12,508 nt of DNA from CAZKTS01 sp964555735 (GCA_964555735.1 CAZKTS010000162.1:1-12508); one strand, 5' to 3'; positions 1 through 7,941 are shown, numbered from the stretch's first letter. The notes: a model not told the origin generated them from the sequence alone. Numbers and translations are program-made.

Positions 1-500
1 AGCGCCAGATGGTGTCGGGCGCGGGCTCGGGCGGCGTCGACCGGATCGGCGGCTCGGGCGTGCGCCACGCGATCGAGGTCGCGGGCAAGCGCGGCCTCGG
101 CAGCGATCCGCACGTGCGTCAGCGCCTCGCGCAGCTCTACGCCGAGGAGCAGATCCGGCTCTGGACGAACCAGCGCGTGCGCGCCGGGCTGCGCGCCGGG
201 CGGTCGCCCGGTCCGGAAAGCAGCGTCGGGAAGCTGCACGGCGGCGAGATGAACCAGCGCCTGCAGCTGCTCGCGACCGACGTGCTCGGGCCCGACGCCA
301 TGGCGTGGGAGAGCGACGCGCGCACGTACTTCGACTCCCTCCCCCACGAGGTCGAGGGGATGCTGCGAAGCCGTGCGAACACGATCGAGGGCGGCACCAG
401 CGAGGTGAACCGCAACATCGTGGGCGAGCGGGTGCTCGGCCTCCCCCGCGACGCCGACGCCTGGCAGGACGCACCGTGGTCCGAGGTACCGCGCTCGTGA
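1..500 (+). CDS. Acyl-CoA dehydrogenase, C-terminal part (5' end outside window)
   Basis: This is the last 165 or so residues of an FAD-dependent acyl-CoA dehydrogenase, which introduces the alpha,beta double bond in an acyl-CoA. The reading frame is open from the window edge (codons begin at base 3). The visible part is the C-terminal helical domain. It ends with the family signature NTIEGGTSEVNRNIVGER followed by VLGLPRD, which lies at FAD and the dimer interface. In this signature the residue aligned with the catalytic Glu of medium-chain dehydrogenases (YEGTS) is Gly, with a Glu one position earlier. Many actinobacterial homologues differ at this place, so the catalytic base may lie in the missing part. 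The stop codon overlaps the GTG start of the next gene by 4 bases, which points to translational coupling in a beta-oxidation-like operon. The acyl substrate cannot be told. Confidence 0.93.
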   Translation, partial: RQMVSGAGSGGVDRIGGSGVRHAIEVAGKRGLGSDPHVRQRLAQLYAEEQIRLWTNQRVRAGLRAGRSPGPESSVGKLHGGEMNQRLQLLATDVLGPDAMAWESDARTYFDSLPHEVEGMLRSRANTIEGGTSEVNRNIVGERVLGLPRDADAWQDAPWSEVPRS

Positions 501-1309
501 CCGTCGCGTACACACGGCTCGTCGTGGAGCGGCGCGGTCCGGTGGGCTGGATCGTGTTCGACCGGCCCGACGCCGGGAACGCGATGGACGCGGCGATGTT
601 CGACGAGCTCGAGCGCGCGTGGACCGAGCTCGACGCCGACCCGGACGTCCGCGTGATCGTGAACACCGGCGAGGGCCGCGCCTTCCAGACCGGCGTCGAC
701 GTCGCCCAGATGGCCAAGGACAAGGACGCATTGCGCGAGCACTCCCGGCGCACGCGCGACGCCGAGCTGCGCTTCACCGGCTGGCACTGCCAGGTGTGGA
801 AGCCGATCATCGCCGCGGTCAACGGCACGTGCGCAGGTGGCGGTCTGCACTTCGTCGCCGACGCCGACATCGTCATCTGTGCGTCGGACGCCACGTTCGT
901 GGACCCGCACGTATCGGTCGGGCAGGTCGTCGCGTACGAGGGCATCGCGCTGGCGCGGAAGTCGCCGATGGAGTCGGTGTTGCGCATGGCGCTCATGGGC
1001 CGCCACGAGCGGATCACGGCCGAGCGCGCCCGCCAGCTCGGGTTCCTGAGCGAGGTCGTCGACCCACCAGAACGCCTGCGCGAGCGCGCGCAGGAGCTCG
1101 GCGAGACGATCGCCAAGAACTCGCCCGCGGCGATGGCCGCCACCAAGCGCGCGCTCTGGGGCGCGCTCGAGATGGGGCTCACCGACGCGTGCCGTGCCGG
1201 CGCGCTGGAGCTCGTCGGCATGTGGGGCCACCCCGACCAGGCCGAGGGGCCGGTCGCGTTCACCGAGAAGCGCGAGGCGCGCTGGCTCACCATCGAGAGG
1301 ACGGCCTGA
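497..1309 (+). CDS. Enoyl-CoA hydratase/isomerase (crotonase) family protein, copy 1
   Basis: This is a 270-residue crotonase-fold protein, the usual length for enoyl-CoA hydratases and isomerases acting on acyl-CoA thioesters in the cytoplasm. The oxyanion-hole segments are present: GRAFQTGVDV (about 60-69) and NGTCAGGGLH (109-118). The two glutamates that catalyse water addition in classical hydratases appear to be lost. The FxxPE position is His138 (FVDPHVSVG), and the second falls at or near Arg163. Glu148 and Glu159 are conserved between the two copies and may serve another reaction. I therefore call the fold, not the hydratase reaction; isomerase, hydrolase or lyase activity are alternatives. 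The GTG start at 497 was chosen because it overlaps the upstream stop (GTGA) and starts the protein just before the first beta strand. An upstream extension in this frame is only a shadow of the dehydrogenase gene. Confidence 0.92.
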   Translation: MTVAYTRLVVERRGPVGWIVFDRPDAGNAMDAAMFDELERAWTELDADPDVRVIVNTGEGRAFQTGVDVAQMAKDKDALREHSRRTRDAELRFTGWHCQVWKPIIAAVNGTCAGGGLHFVADADIVICASDATFVDPHVSVGQVVAYEGIALARKSPMESVLRMALMGRHERITAERARQLGFLSEVVDPPERLRERAQELGETIAKNSPAAMAATKRALWGALEMGLTDACRAGALELVGMWGHPDQAEGPVAFTEKREARWLTIERTA

Positions 1310-1310
1310 C

Positions 1311-2108
1311 ATGACGTATGAGCACCTGATCGTGGAGCGGCACGGTCCGGTGGGCTGGCTCATCAACAACCGGCCCGACCAGCTCAACGCGATGAACGCG
1401 AAGATGCGCGACGAGTTCGCCGACGCGTGGACCGAGCTCGACAACGACCCCGAGGTGCGGGTGATCGTGCACACCGGCGAGGGCCGCGCGTTCCAGACCG
1501 GCGTCGACGTCGCGGAGATCGCGACCGACGGCCAGGGGATGCAGCGCTACCGCGACTCGGTGGAGAGCTTCGACCTCCACTTCACCGCGTGGCAGCAGCA
1601 CGTGTGGAAGCCGGTGATCACCGCGATCAACGGCATCTGTTGCGGTGGCGGGTTCCACTGGGTGGCCGAGGCCGACATCGTGATCGCCGCGTCCGACGCG
1701 CAGTTCTTCGACCCGCACGTGTCGGTCGGGCAGGTCGTGTCGATCGAGGCGATCGGGCTCATCCGCAAGATGCCCGCCGAGGCCGTCATGCGGATGGCGT
1801 TCGTGGGGCGCTACGAGCGCATGGGCGCCGAGCGCGCGTACGAGCTGGGAATGATCAGCGAGATCGTCGACCCGCCCGAACGGCTGCGTGAGCGCGCCCA
1901 GGAGCTGGCCGAGACCGTCGCCAAGAACTCGCCCGCGGCGATGGCGGCCACCAAGCGCGCCCTGTACGGCGCGCTGGAAATGGGGCTGACGGATGCGTGC
2001 CGCGCCGGCGCGCTGGAGCTCGCGGGCCTGTGGGGCCACCCCGACCAGGCCGAGGGGCCGCTCGCGTTCACCGAGAAGCGCGAGCCCAACTGGGCGCCGC
2101 TCGAGTGA
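1311..2108 (+). CDS. Enoyl-CoA hydratase/isomerase (crotonase) family protein, copy 2
   Basis: This 265-residue crotonase-fold protein is a tandem paralogue of the gene before it. It starts at an ATG one base after that gene's stop, with a purine-rich GAGAGGA about 11 bases upstream. The oxyanion segments are GRAFQTGVDV (58-67) and NGICCGGGFH (107-116). As in copy 1, the first catalytic glutamate position is His (His136, in FFDPHVSVGQVV) and the second falls at or near Arg161; Glu146 and Glu157 are shared with copy 1. The last 76 or so aligned residues differ from copy 1 at only about 8 positions by eye, whereas the first two thirds are much more divergent. The two products may form a hetero-oligomer or act on successive intermediates. 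The stop overlaps the GTG start of the acyl-CoA synthetase (GTGA). Confidence 0.92.
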   Translation: MTYEHLIVERHGPVGWLINNRPDQLNAMNAKMRDEFADAWTELDNDPEVRVIVHTGEGRAFQTGVDVAEIATDGQGMQRYRDSVESFDLHFTAWQQHVWKPVITAINGICCGGGFHWVAEADIVIAASDAQFFDPHVSVGQVVSIEAIGLIRKMPAEAVMRMAFVGRYERMGAERAYELGMISEIVDPPERLRERAQELAETVAKNSPAAMAATKRALYGALEMGLTDACRAGALELAGLWGHPDQAEGPLAFTEKREPNWAPLE

Positions 2109-3595
2109 ACCTCACGACGCTGCTGCTCGACCCGCCCGAGGGGTCGGCGCCGGACGACGTCATCGTGTTCGCCGGGGCGACGCAGCTGACCCGGGCCGAC
2201 CTCGAGGTCGCGGCGCGAGCGCTCGCCGAGCAGCTGCACGAGGCGGGCGTCGTCGCAGGCGAGGCGGTCGCGGTGATGCTCCCCAACACCGCCGACGCCG
2301 TCGTCGCGCTGTTCGGCGTCTGGCTCGCGGGCGCGGTGCACGTGCCGCTCAACCCTCGTCTCGCCGACGCCGAGGTCGCCCGCCTCCTCGACGCCGTCCG
2401 CCCCGCGGCCGTCGTCACGACCATCGACGACCGCCCGAGGTTCCCGACGTTGACGTCCACCCCCGGTTTGGAGAGCGTGGGGGGCAACGGTTGCCTCCTG
2501 GGCTCTCCACCAAGCCCGCCGACGGTGCACGAGCCGGACGTCGCGCTGATCCAGCTCACGTCGGGGACGACGGGCGCGGCGAAGCCCGTGCTGCTCACCC
2601 ACTCGGGGGTGCTCGAGCTGATGGACGGCGTGCTGCGCAAGATGCGGGGGGCCGACGGCGCGCGCAAGCGGTCGTCGACGCCCAACCTGCTGCCGGTGTC
2701 GCTGTCGGTATGGGCGGGGATCTACAACGTGTGCTTCGCGTTCCGGGTCGGCGCGCCGGTCGTGCTCATGGAGCGGTTCGAGCCCGGCGAGTTCGCACGC
2801 CTCGTCGCCGAGCACGGCATCACGTCGACGGTGCTCCCGCCCGCGGCGATGGCGATGCTCGTCGACGACCCGGCGGTCACCACGCTCGCGCCGCTGCAGT
2901 GGGTGCGGTCGATCTCGTCGCCGCTCAGCCCCTTCCTCGCCCGGCGGTTCCACGACCGCTTCGGTACCGGCGTCCTCAACTCGTACGGCCAGACCGAGCT
3001 CGGCGGCGAGGTCGTCGGGTGGAACGCGGCCGACTGGCGTGAGTGGGGCGAGACCAAGCTGGGCGCGGTCGGCCGTCCGCACGACGGCGTCGAGGTCAAG
3101 GAGGTCGACGGCGAGCTCTGGCTGCGGTCGCCGGCCACGAGCGCCGGGTACGCCGACGGCCGCGCGCTCGACGACCGCTTCGACGCCGACGGCTGGTTCC
3201 GCACCGGCGACGTCGGGACGGTCGATGAGGATGGCTTCGTGTGGATCGAGGGCCGGGTGTCGGACCAGATCAACCGAGGCGGCATGAAGGTGGTGCCGAC
3301 CGAGGTCGAAGAGGTGCTCGCCGCTGCACCCGGGGTGCGCGAGGCTGCGGTCGCCGGCGTGCCCGACGAGCGCCTCGGGGAGGTCCCGGTGGCGTACGTC
3401 GTCGGCACCGTCGAGGCCGACGCGCTCGAGGCCCACTGCCGCGAGCACCTCAGCCCCTGGAAGGTCCCCGTCCGCTACGTCGAGGTGGCGACGATCCCCC
3501 GGAACGACGTCGGCAAGATCCTCCGCCGCACCCTGGTCGAGAACGACCGAGGCGCCCCTCAAGGCAATAGGACGACACGAACGGACGCATCGTGA
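2105..3595 (+). CDS. Acyl-CoA synthetase (AMP-binding, class I adenylate-forming enzyme)
   Basis: This 496-residue enzyme should activate a carboxylic acid with ATP to an acyl-adenylate and then to the CoA thioester that feeds the neighbouring enzymes. Motifs appear in the expected order: the P-loop-like LTSGTTGAAKP (151-161), NSYGQTE (292-298), WFRTGD (364-369), GRVSDQINRGG (383-393) at the hinge, and PRNDVGK, whose Lys471 is the expected adenylation lysine. The GTG at 2105 overlaps the preceding stop (GTGA) and places the N-terminus normally; longer forms read into the crotonase gene. Residues 122-135 are encoded by a palindromic DNA element and have an atypical Gly/Pro-rich make-up (see separate entry). 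The substrate class (fatty, steroid side-chain or aryl acid) cannot be read from the sequence. The stop overlaps the sulfatase start. Confidence 0.93.
   Translation: MNLTTLLLDPPEGSAPDDVIVFAGATQLTRADLEVAARALAEQLHEAGVVAGEAVAVMLPNTADAVVALFGVWLAGAVHVPLNPRLADAEVARLLDAVRPAAVVTTIDDRPRFPTLTSTPGLESVGGNGCLLGSPPSPPTVHEPDVALIQLTSGTTGAAKPVLLTHSGVLELMDGVLRKMRGADGARKRSSTPNLLPVSLSVWAGIYNVCFAFRVGAPVVLMERFEPGEFARLVAEHGITSTVLPPAAMAMLVDDPAVTTLAPLQWVRSISSPLSPFLARRFHDRFGTGVLNSYGQTELGGEVVGWNAADWREWGETKLGAVGRPHDGVEVKEVDGELWLRSPATSAGYADGRALDDRFDADGWFRTGDVGTVDEDGFVWIEGRVSDQINRGGMKVVPTEVEEVLAAAPGVREAAVAGVPDERLGEVPVAYVVGTVEADALEAHCREHLSPWKVPVRYVEVATIPRNDVGKILRRTLVENDRGAPQGNRTTRTDAS
2469..2509 (+). repeat. 41-base near-perfect palindrome inside the acyl-CoA synthetase gene
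   Basis: The outer arms GGAGAGC (2470-2476) and GCTCTCC (2502-2508) pair perfectly, with one more T-A pair outside them. The inner arms GGCAA (2483-2487) and TTGCC (2491-2495) flank a CGG loop centred on 2489. Between them every opposed pair is Watson-Crick or G-T except 2477/2501. The element is translated in frame as residues 122-135 (LESVGGNGCLLGSP), in the loop before the ATP-binding motif. It resembles the idea of a small mobile palindromic element tolerated within a coding region, or a strong mRNA hairpin. Copies elsewhere cannot be checked from this window. Confidence 0.75.
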
Positions 3596-5160
3596 GCAGA
3601 CGGCCGAACATCTTGGTGATCGTGAGCGATCAGGAGCGGGCGCGCGACTGGATCCCCGCCGAGCTGCACGCGCGACTCCCGAACCGCGAGCGGCTGCTGC
3701 GCGAGGGCATGGAGCTGCGCGCGCACTACACGCACTCGTCGCCGTGCTCGCCGTCGCGCGCCACGCTCCTCACCGGCCAGTACGTGCCCGAGCACGGCGT
3801 CACCGACAACGTCTTCGTCGACCCGGTGCAGCCCGATCTCCACACCCGCACCCCCACCATCGGTCACCTGGCCCGTGCCGCGGGCTACCGCACCGCCTAC
3901 ATCGGCAAGTGGCACCTCTCGTACGGCAACCCGGAGATGGAGCGCTACGGCTTCTCCGACTGGACCGGCGAGGACTGGGCGTGGACCGGCCTCGCCGGCA
4001 CCGGCACGCACTTCGACGAGGTGATCGCCACGCAGACCGCGGGCTGGCTCGACGAGCACGGCGACGGCGAGACGCCGTGGCTGCTCGTCGTCGGGCTCGT
4101 GAACCCGCACGACATCGCCTGGTACCCGGCCGACCAGCCCGACTACCAGGCCGCGAACCCCCACCGCACCGCGCAGTACGCGCAGATGCTGCCCGAAGCC
4201 GTCCCCGGCAAGGGCCCGATCCCGGTGTTCGACGAGCCGTACGACGAGCTGTTCGACCTCCCGGCGAGCTGGGACGACGACCTGCGCTCGAAGCCGGCCG
4301 TCCACGAGGCGTGGCGCTGGGAGGAGAACCACTGGATGTTCGGGCACCTCGAGCCCGACGACGAGCGGGTCTGGCGCCGCGCGCTCGACTACTACTTCCG
4401 CCTCCACGAGCACTCCGACGTCCAGCTCGGCCGGATCCTCGACGCGCTCGACGCCACCGGCCGCGCCGACGACACCGCGGTCATCTTCACCGCCGACCAT
4501 GGCGAGCAAGCGGGCTCGCACGGCCTGCGCGGCAAGGGCCCGTTCGCGTACGAGGAGATCATGCACGTCCCCCTCTACGTGCGCGCCCCCGGGATCACGA
4601 CGCCCGGCTCGGCGACCGACGCGCTCACCTCGAGTGCCGACGTCCCGTCACTCGTGTGCGCGCTCGCGGGCGTCGACGACACGTCGTCGCTCAGCGGCGT
4701 CGACCCGACCCCGCTGCTCGACGGCTCGGCCACGTCGGTGCGCGACCACGTCCTCTTCACCCAGGAGCAGGGCTGGCACCGGTCGTGCATCGGCCTGCGG
4801 TACGCGCTGCGCGGCTACTTCGACGGCCGCCACAAGTACGTGCGCTACTACGGCATCGGCGGCGGGGTCGACAACATGGGGCGCACCATCGACTGGCAGG
4901 AGCACATGCGCGTCGGGCCCGACGCCGCGTTCGCGGACCACGAGCACGAGCTGTACGACCACGCCGAAGACCCGCACGAGATCGAGAACCTCGGCATCGA
5001 CCGCGCCCGGCGTGCGGAGGTGCGCGAGCGCTTCGACCACCTGCTGGAGCTCGAGCGGGCCGCGTTCACCCACCGCCGCCCCGACGGCCCGGGCGGGGGG
5101 AGCACGCACGCCGCCGCGATGCTCGAGAAGTCGAGCTGGTTCGGCGACGGCACCGCCTGA
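3592..5160 (+). CDS. Type I (formylglycine-dependent) sulfatase
   Basis: This 522-residue member of the alkaline phosphatase/sulfatase superfamily hydrolyses a sulfate ester, or possibly a phosphonate or phosphate ester. The CSPSR motif at 52-56 is the canonical C-x-P-S-R site where Cys52 would be converted to formylglycine by a maturase not seen here. Further active-site elements are Asp13 (VSDQE), GKWHL (105-109), NPHD (171-174), ADHGE (301-305) and GKGP (314-317). The N-terminal metal motif is SDQ rather than the DD pair of many arylsulfatases, a form seen in the choline-sulfatase and phosphonate monoester hydrolase branch. There is no signal peptide, so it should act in the cytoplasm on an imported or internally made ester. 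The GTG start at 3592 overlaps the synthetase stop (GTGA), making this the last gene of the beta-oxidation-like operon. The substrate is unknown. Confidence 0.93.
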   Translation: MSRRPNILVIVSDQERARDWIPAELHARLPNRERLLREGMELRAHYTHSSPCSPSRATLLTGQYVPEHGVTDNVFVDPVQPDLHTRTPTIGHLARAAGYRTAYIGKWHLSYGNPEMERYGFSDWTGEDWAWTGLAGTGTHFDEVIATQTAGWLDEHGDGETPWLLVVGLVNPHDIAWYPADQPDYQAANPHRTAQYAQMLPEAVPGKGPIPVFDEPYDELFDLPASWDDDLRSKPAVHEAWRWEENHWMFGHLEPDDERVWRRALDYYFRLHEHSDVQLGRILDALDATGRADDTAVIFTADHGEQAGSHGLRGKGPFAYEEIMHVPLYVRAPGITTPGSATDALTSSADVPSLVCALAGVDDTSSLSGVDPTPLLDGSATSVRDHVLFTQEQGWHRSCIGLRYALRGYFDGRHKYVRYYGIGGGVDNMGRTIDWQEHMRVGPDAAFADHEHELYDHAEDPHEIENLGIDRARRAEVRERFDHLLELERAAFTHRRPDGPGGGSTHAAAMLEKSSWFGDGTA

Positions 5161-5190
5161 CGCCGGCCGCCGGACCGGCAGCCAACGAGC
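5161..5190. terminator. Short convergent gap with a weak GC hairpin
   Basis: The sulfatase operon (+) and the GGDEF-EAL gene (-) converge with only 30 bases between their stop codons. The gap contains GCCGG (5162-5166) and CCGGC (5175-5179) around an 8-base loop, but no T tract on either strand. It could be a bidirectional transcription stop, but the evidence is weak and such GC pairs arise by chance in DNA this rich. Confidence 0.22.
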
Positions 5191-7872
5191 TCAGGCGAGC
5201 GGCACCGTCGTGTCGATCGGCAACACGTACCGGCCGGCCCGCAGCAACGCGAGCGCTCCCTCGGCGTCGACGGGTCGCGCGAAGTAGAAGCCCTGCCCGA
5301 GCTCACAGCCGCCACGGATCAGCGCCGCGGTCTGCGCGGCGGTGCTGATCCCCTCGGCGACGGTCTGGAGCCGCATCGCCTGCGCGAGCTGGAGCACACC
5401 GTCGACGATCGGGGGCACCTGCTCCTCCGTGATCGACTCCACGAACGAGCGGTCGATCTTCAGGATGTCGATCGGGAACTGGCGGAGGTGGCTGAGCGAC
5501 GAGTACCCGACCCCGAAGTCGTCGATCGCGAGCCGGATCCCGGTGCGCTTCAGCGCGCAGAGCAGCTCCGCCGCCTCCTCGGGACGATCCATGAGGAGGG
5601 TCTCCGTCAGCTCGAGGACGAGCCCGGCCGCGGGCAGGCCCGTGCGTTGCAGCGCGGCGTCGACTCGATCGACGAGGCCGGGCCACGCGATCTGACGAGC
5701 CGACACGTTCACCGCGAGCGACACCGGCGCGCCCGCGACCTCGGGCCACGCCTGGGCGTCCTCGCACGCGACGTCGAGGACGTGGCCGCCGATCTCGACG
5801 ATCGCGCCCGTCTCCTCGGCCATCGGGATGAACTCCGCGGGCTGCAGGAGCCCACGGGTCGGGTGCTGCCATCGCACGAGCGCCTCGAAGCCGCGGATGA
5901 CCCCGCTGCGGAGGTCGACGACCGGCTGGTAGTGCACCACGATCTCGTCGTTGGCCAGCGCCGCCTGGAGGTCGGCTTCGAGCCGGAGTCGCTCGAGCGA
6001 GGCCATGCGCATGTTCGGCGTGAACTGCACCAGCAGGCTCCGGCCGTTGCGCTTGGCGCGGTACATGGCGGCGTCCGCGTCACGAAGGAGCTCGTCGGCG
6101 GTGACATCGGCGCGCGCGTCGCAGAAGGCGAGTCCGAGGCTTCCCGTGACGATGAGCGGCGTGCCCTCGATCTCGATCGGCTCGGCCAGCCGCGCGAGCA
6201 GCCGCTGCCCCACCAGCAAGGCCTCGTCGACGAGATCGGGTCCGCCCTCCAGGATCACCGCGAACTCGTCACCGCCGAGCCGCCCGACCGTGTCACCGGG
6301 ACGCACGGACTCGCTGAGGCGTCGAGCCGCGATGCGCAGGATCGCATCACCCGCGTCGTGGCCGAGCGTGTCGTTCACGATCTTGAAGCCGTCGAGGTCG
6401 CAGTACATCACCGCGACGCCGTGCCCACCCCGAGAGCGCCGCGTGATCGCGTGCTCGATGCGATCGCGCAGCAACGCGCGGTTGGGGAGCGCCGTGAGCG
6501 TGTCGTGGAACGCCTGGTACTCGAGCTCGCTCTCGGCCCGCTTGCGGCCCGAGATGTCGTGCGCGTTCACGACGATGCCCCGGATCGACGGCTCGTCGAG
6601 CAGGTTGGTGCACCGCAGCTCCACCCAGAGCGGCGTGCCGGCGGCCGTCCGGATGCGCACCTCGTCCGAGACGGTCGCACCCGGCGAAGCGATGGACTGC
6701 CGGACGAGTGCCTCTGCGCGGTCGCGGTCTTCGGGCATCGCGACCGCGAACGCGCTGACACCCACGGCGGCCTGCGGGTCGTAGCCCACGAGCGTCTCGA
6801 GGGCGCCCGACGCGTCGGTGACGACGGCGTCACGGTCGAGCACGAGGAAGGCGTCGCTCGAGTTCATCGCGACCGCCCGGTAGTACTCCTCCTGCCGGGC
6901 GATGTCGTGGCGCGCGTGCGTCGTGATCCGTTGGAGCCGGGCGAACCGCCACAGCACGAGCGGGAAGAGCGCGGCCGCGGCGAGCACGAACCCTTCGACC
7001 GAGGGGTCGTAGCCGAGCAGATCTGCGGGGACATCGACCAGCGGCAGGGCGAGCAAAGCGGCGCCCGCAGCGAACAGCCCCCCGAAGCGGGGCGAGCCCG
7101 CCGCGCGCGCCGGTGTGGTGAGGTCGGCCATCGACGGATGCAGGGCGGCGAGCGGCATCGCCGCGTAGCCCGCGAGCCAGAGGGTGTCGAGCACGCGCGA
7201 GAGCTCGTCACTGCCGTAGTCGCCGCTCTGCTGGAGGACGGCGTACGCGGAGTCGGCGACGAGGATGAACGTGATCCCGGCAAGGAGGAAGAGCACCGCT
7301 CGGGGGATACGTCCCGGCGTGAGCACCAGGCGCACGAGCATGACGAGCAGCAGCACGTCGAGCACCGGGTAGACCGCGGCCATGACGTCACCCAACGAGT
7401 CGCCCGGCGCCTGACCGCCGGGCGCGACGATGAGCTCCCAGACCGCGAGCAGCCCCGCGATGCCGATCATCGCCGAGTCGATCAGGCTGTCGACGTCACG
7501 CTGTTTGGTCCGCAGGCGGACGAAGCCCATGGTGGCAGCCGCGAGTGCGATGTAGCCCGGCACGTACAGCGCGTCGGCGATCGACACCGACGGTGTGCCG
7601 ATGGTCGTGTAGACGACGTCGCCGAGGATCCACAGGATCTCGGCCGCGATGATCAGGAGCCAGGGCCAGATCGGGCGGGGCCGCCGCACGGCGAGGGCCA
7701 GTCCGAGCGCGACGGCGCTGACCACCGCGGTGAGCGTGTAGGCGTTGACGATGTCGCCGCCCGCGTCGGCGACGCCGGGGACCAGCAGGTACACGAGGAC
7801 CAAGAGCACCGGCGGGCCGGCGATCAGGAGGTCGCGCCGGTTCACGGCCGGGACGACCCCGTGGCGGCGCAT
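5191..7872 (-). CDS. Membrane-anchored PAS-GGDEF-EAL protein (cyclic-di-GMP synthesis/breakdown)
   Basis: This 893-residue protein is predicted to control cyclic-di-GMP. Residues about 14-310 form a run of hydrophobic segments (roughly eight to ten membrane spans), probably sensory. A PAS domain follows at about 328-442, ending in the typical DISGRKRAE linker. The GGDEF domain (about 452-615) has intact GGDEF at 533-537, and RPGD at 524-527 matches the RxxD product-inhibition site five residues upstream. The EAL domain (about 630-880) has EAL at 663-665, NVS (722-724), ELTET (754-758), IDDFGVGYSSL (783-793), KID (805-807) and AEG (839-841), so phosphodiesterase residues look intact too. Both activities are therefore possible, with the N-terminus deciding which dominates. 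The ATG at 7872 gives the full membrane region; no good ribosome site lies immediately before it, so the exact start is uncertain. It is separated by 110 bases from the upstream catabolic operon. Confidence 0.93.
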   Translation of the reverse strand: MRRHGVVPAVNRRDLLIAGPPVLLVLVYLLVPGVADAGGDIVNAYTLTAVVSAVALGLALAVRRPRPIWPWLLIIAAEILWILGDVVYTTIGTPSVSIADALYVPGYIALAAATMGFVRLRTKQRDVDSLIDSAMIGIAGLLAVWELIVAPGGQAPGDSLGDVMAAVYPVLDVLLLVMLVRLVLTPGRIPRAVLFLLAGITFILVADSAYAVLQQSGDYGSDELSRVLDTLWLAGYAAMPLAALHPSMADLTTPARAAGSPRFGGLFAAGAALLALPLVDVPADLLGYDPSVEGFVLAAAALFPLVLWRFARLQRITTHARHDIARQEEYYRAVAMNSSDAFLVLDRDAVVTDASGALETLVGYDPQAAVGVSAFAVAMPEDRDRAEALVRQSIASPGATVSDEVRIRTAAGTPLWVELRCTNLLDEPSIRGIVVNAHDISGRKRAESELEYQAFHDTLTALPNRALLRDRIEHAITRRSRGGHGVAVMYCDLDGFKIVNDTLGHDAGDAILRIAARRLSESVRPGDTVGRLGGDEFAVILEGGPDLVDEALLVGQRLLARLAEPIEIEGTPLIVTGSLGLAFCDARADVTADELLRDADAAMYRAKRNGRSLLVQFTPNMRMASLERLRLEADLQAALANDEIVVHYQPVVDLRSGVIRGFEALVRWQHPTRGLLQPAEFIPMAEETGAIVEIGGHVLDVACEDAQAWPEVAGAPVSLAVNVSARQIAWPGLVDRVDAALQRTGLPAAGLVLELTETLLMDRPEEAAELLCALKRTGIRLAIDDFGVGYSSLSHLRQFPIDILKIDRSFVESITEEQVPPIVDGVLQLAQAMRLQTVAEGISTAAQTAALIRGGCELGQGFYFARPVDAEGALALLRAGRYVLPIDTTVPLA

Positions 7873-7941
7873 GGTCGTGTGTCGGCCCGTGCACCCCTCT
7901 TCATGAGGGCATCATCGTCGCCAACGGCGAGAACCCGAGGG

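Larger units (their letters stand above)
497..2108 (+). repeat. Tandem gene duplication of a crotonase gene (imperfect direct repeat, offset about 808 bases)
   Basis: The two crotonase genes are a direct duplication. In their 3' thirds the DNA matches closely at an offset of 808 bases. For example, bases 1221-1252 are identical to 2029-2060, and after one mismatch the identity continues into the FTEKRE codons. The 5' parts have diverged much more. Strong local selection or gene conversion between the 3' ends would both explain this pattern. Confidence 0.85.

Noticed and set aside
497..1309. Naming the crotonases as specific enoyl-CoA hydratases (for example EchA numbers)
   Set aside because: The catalytic glutamates seem to be missing and no specific orthologue is recognisable by eye, so only the family is given.
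137..1474. 445-codon open frame on the - strand opposite the dehydrogenase and crotonase genes
   Set aside because: Shadow of three coupled genes on the + strand; no motif and no ribosome site support.
1811..3562. 583-codon open frame on the - strand opposite the crotonase and synthetase genes
   Set aside because: Antisense shadow; it crosses the boundaries of two genuine genes and its translation is Arg/His/Asp-rich without domains.
3559..4566. 335-codon open frame on the - strand opposite the sulfatase
   Set aside because: Antisense to the intact sulfatase including the CSPSR region; no family resemblance.
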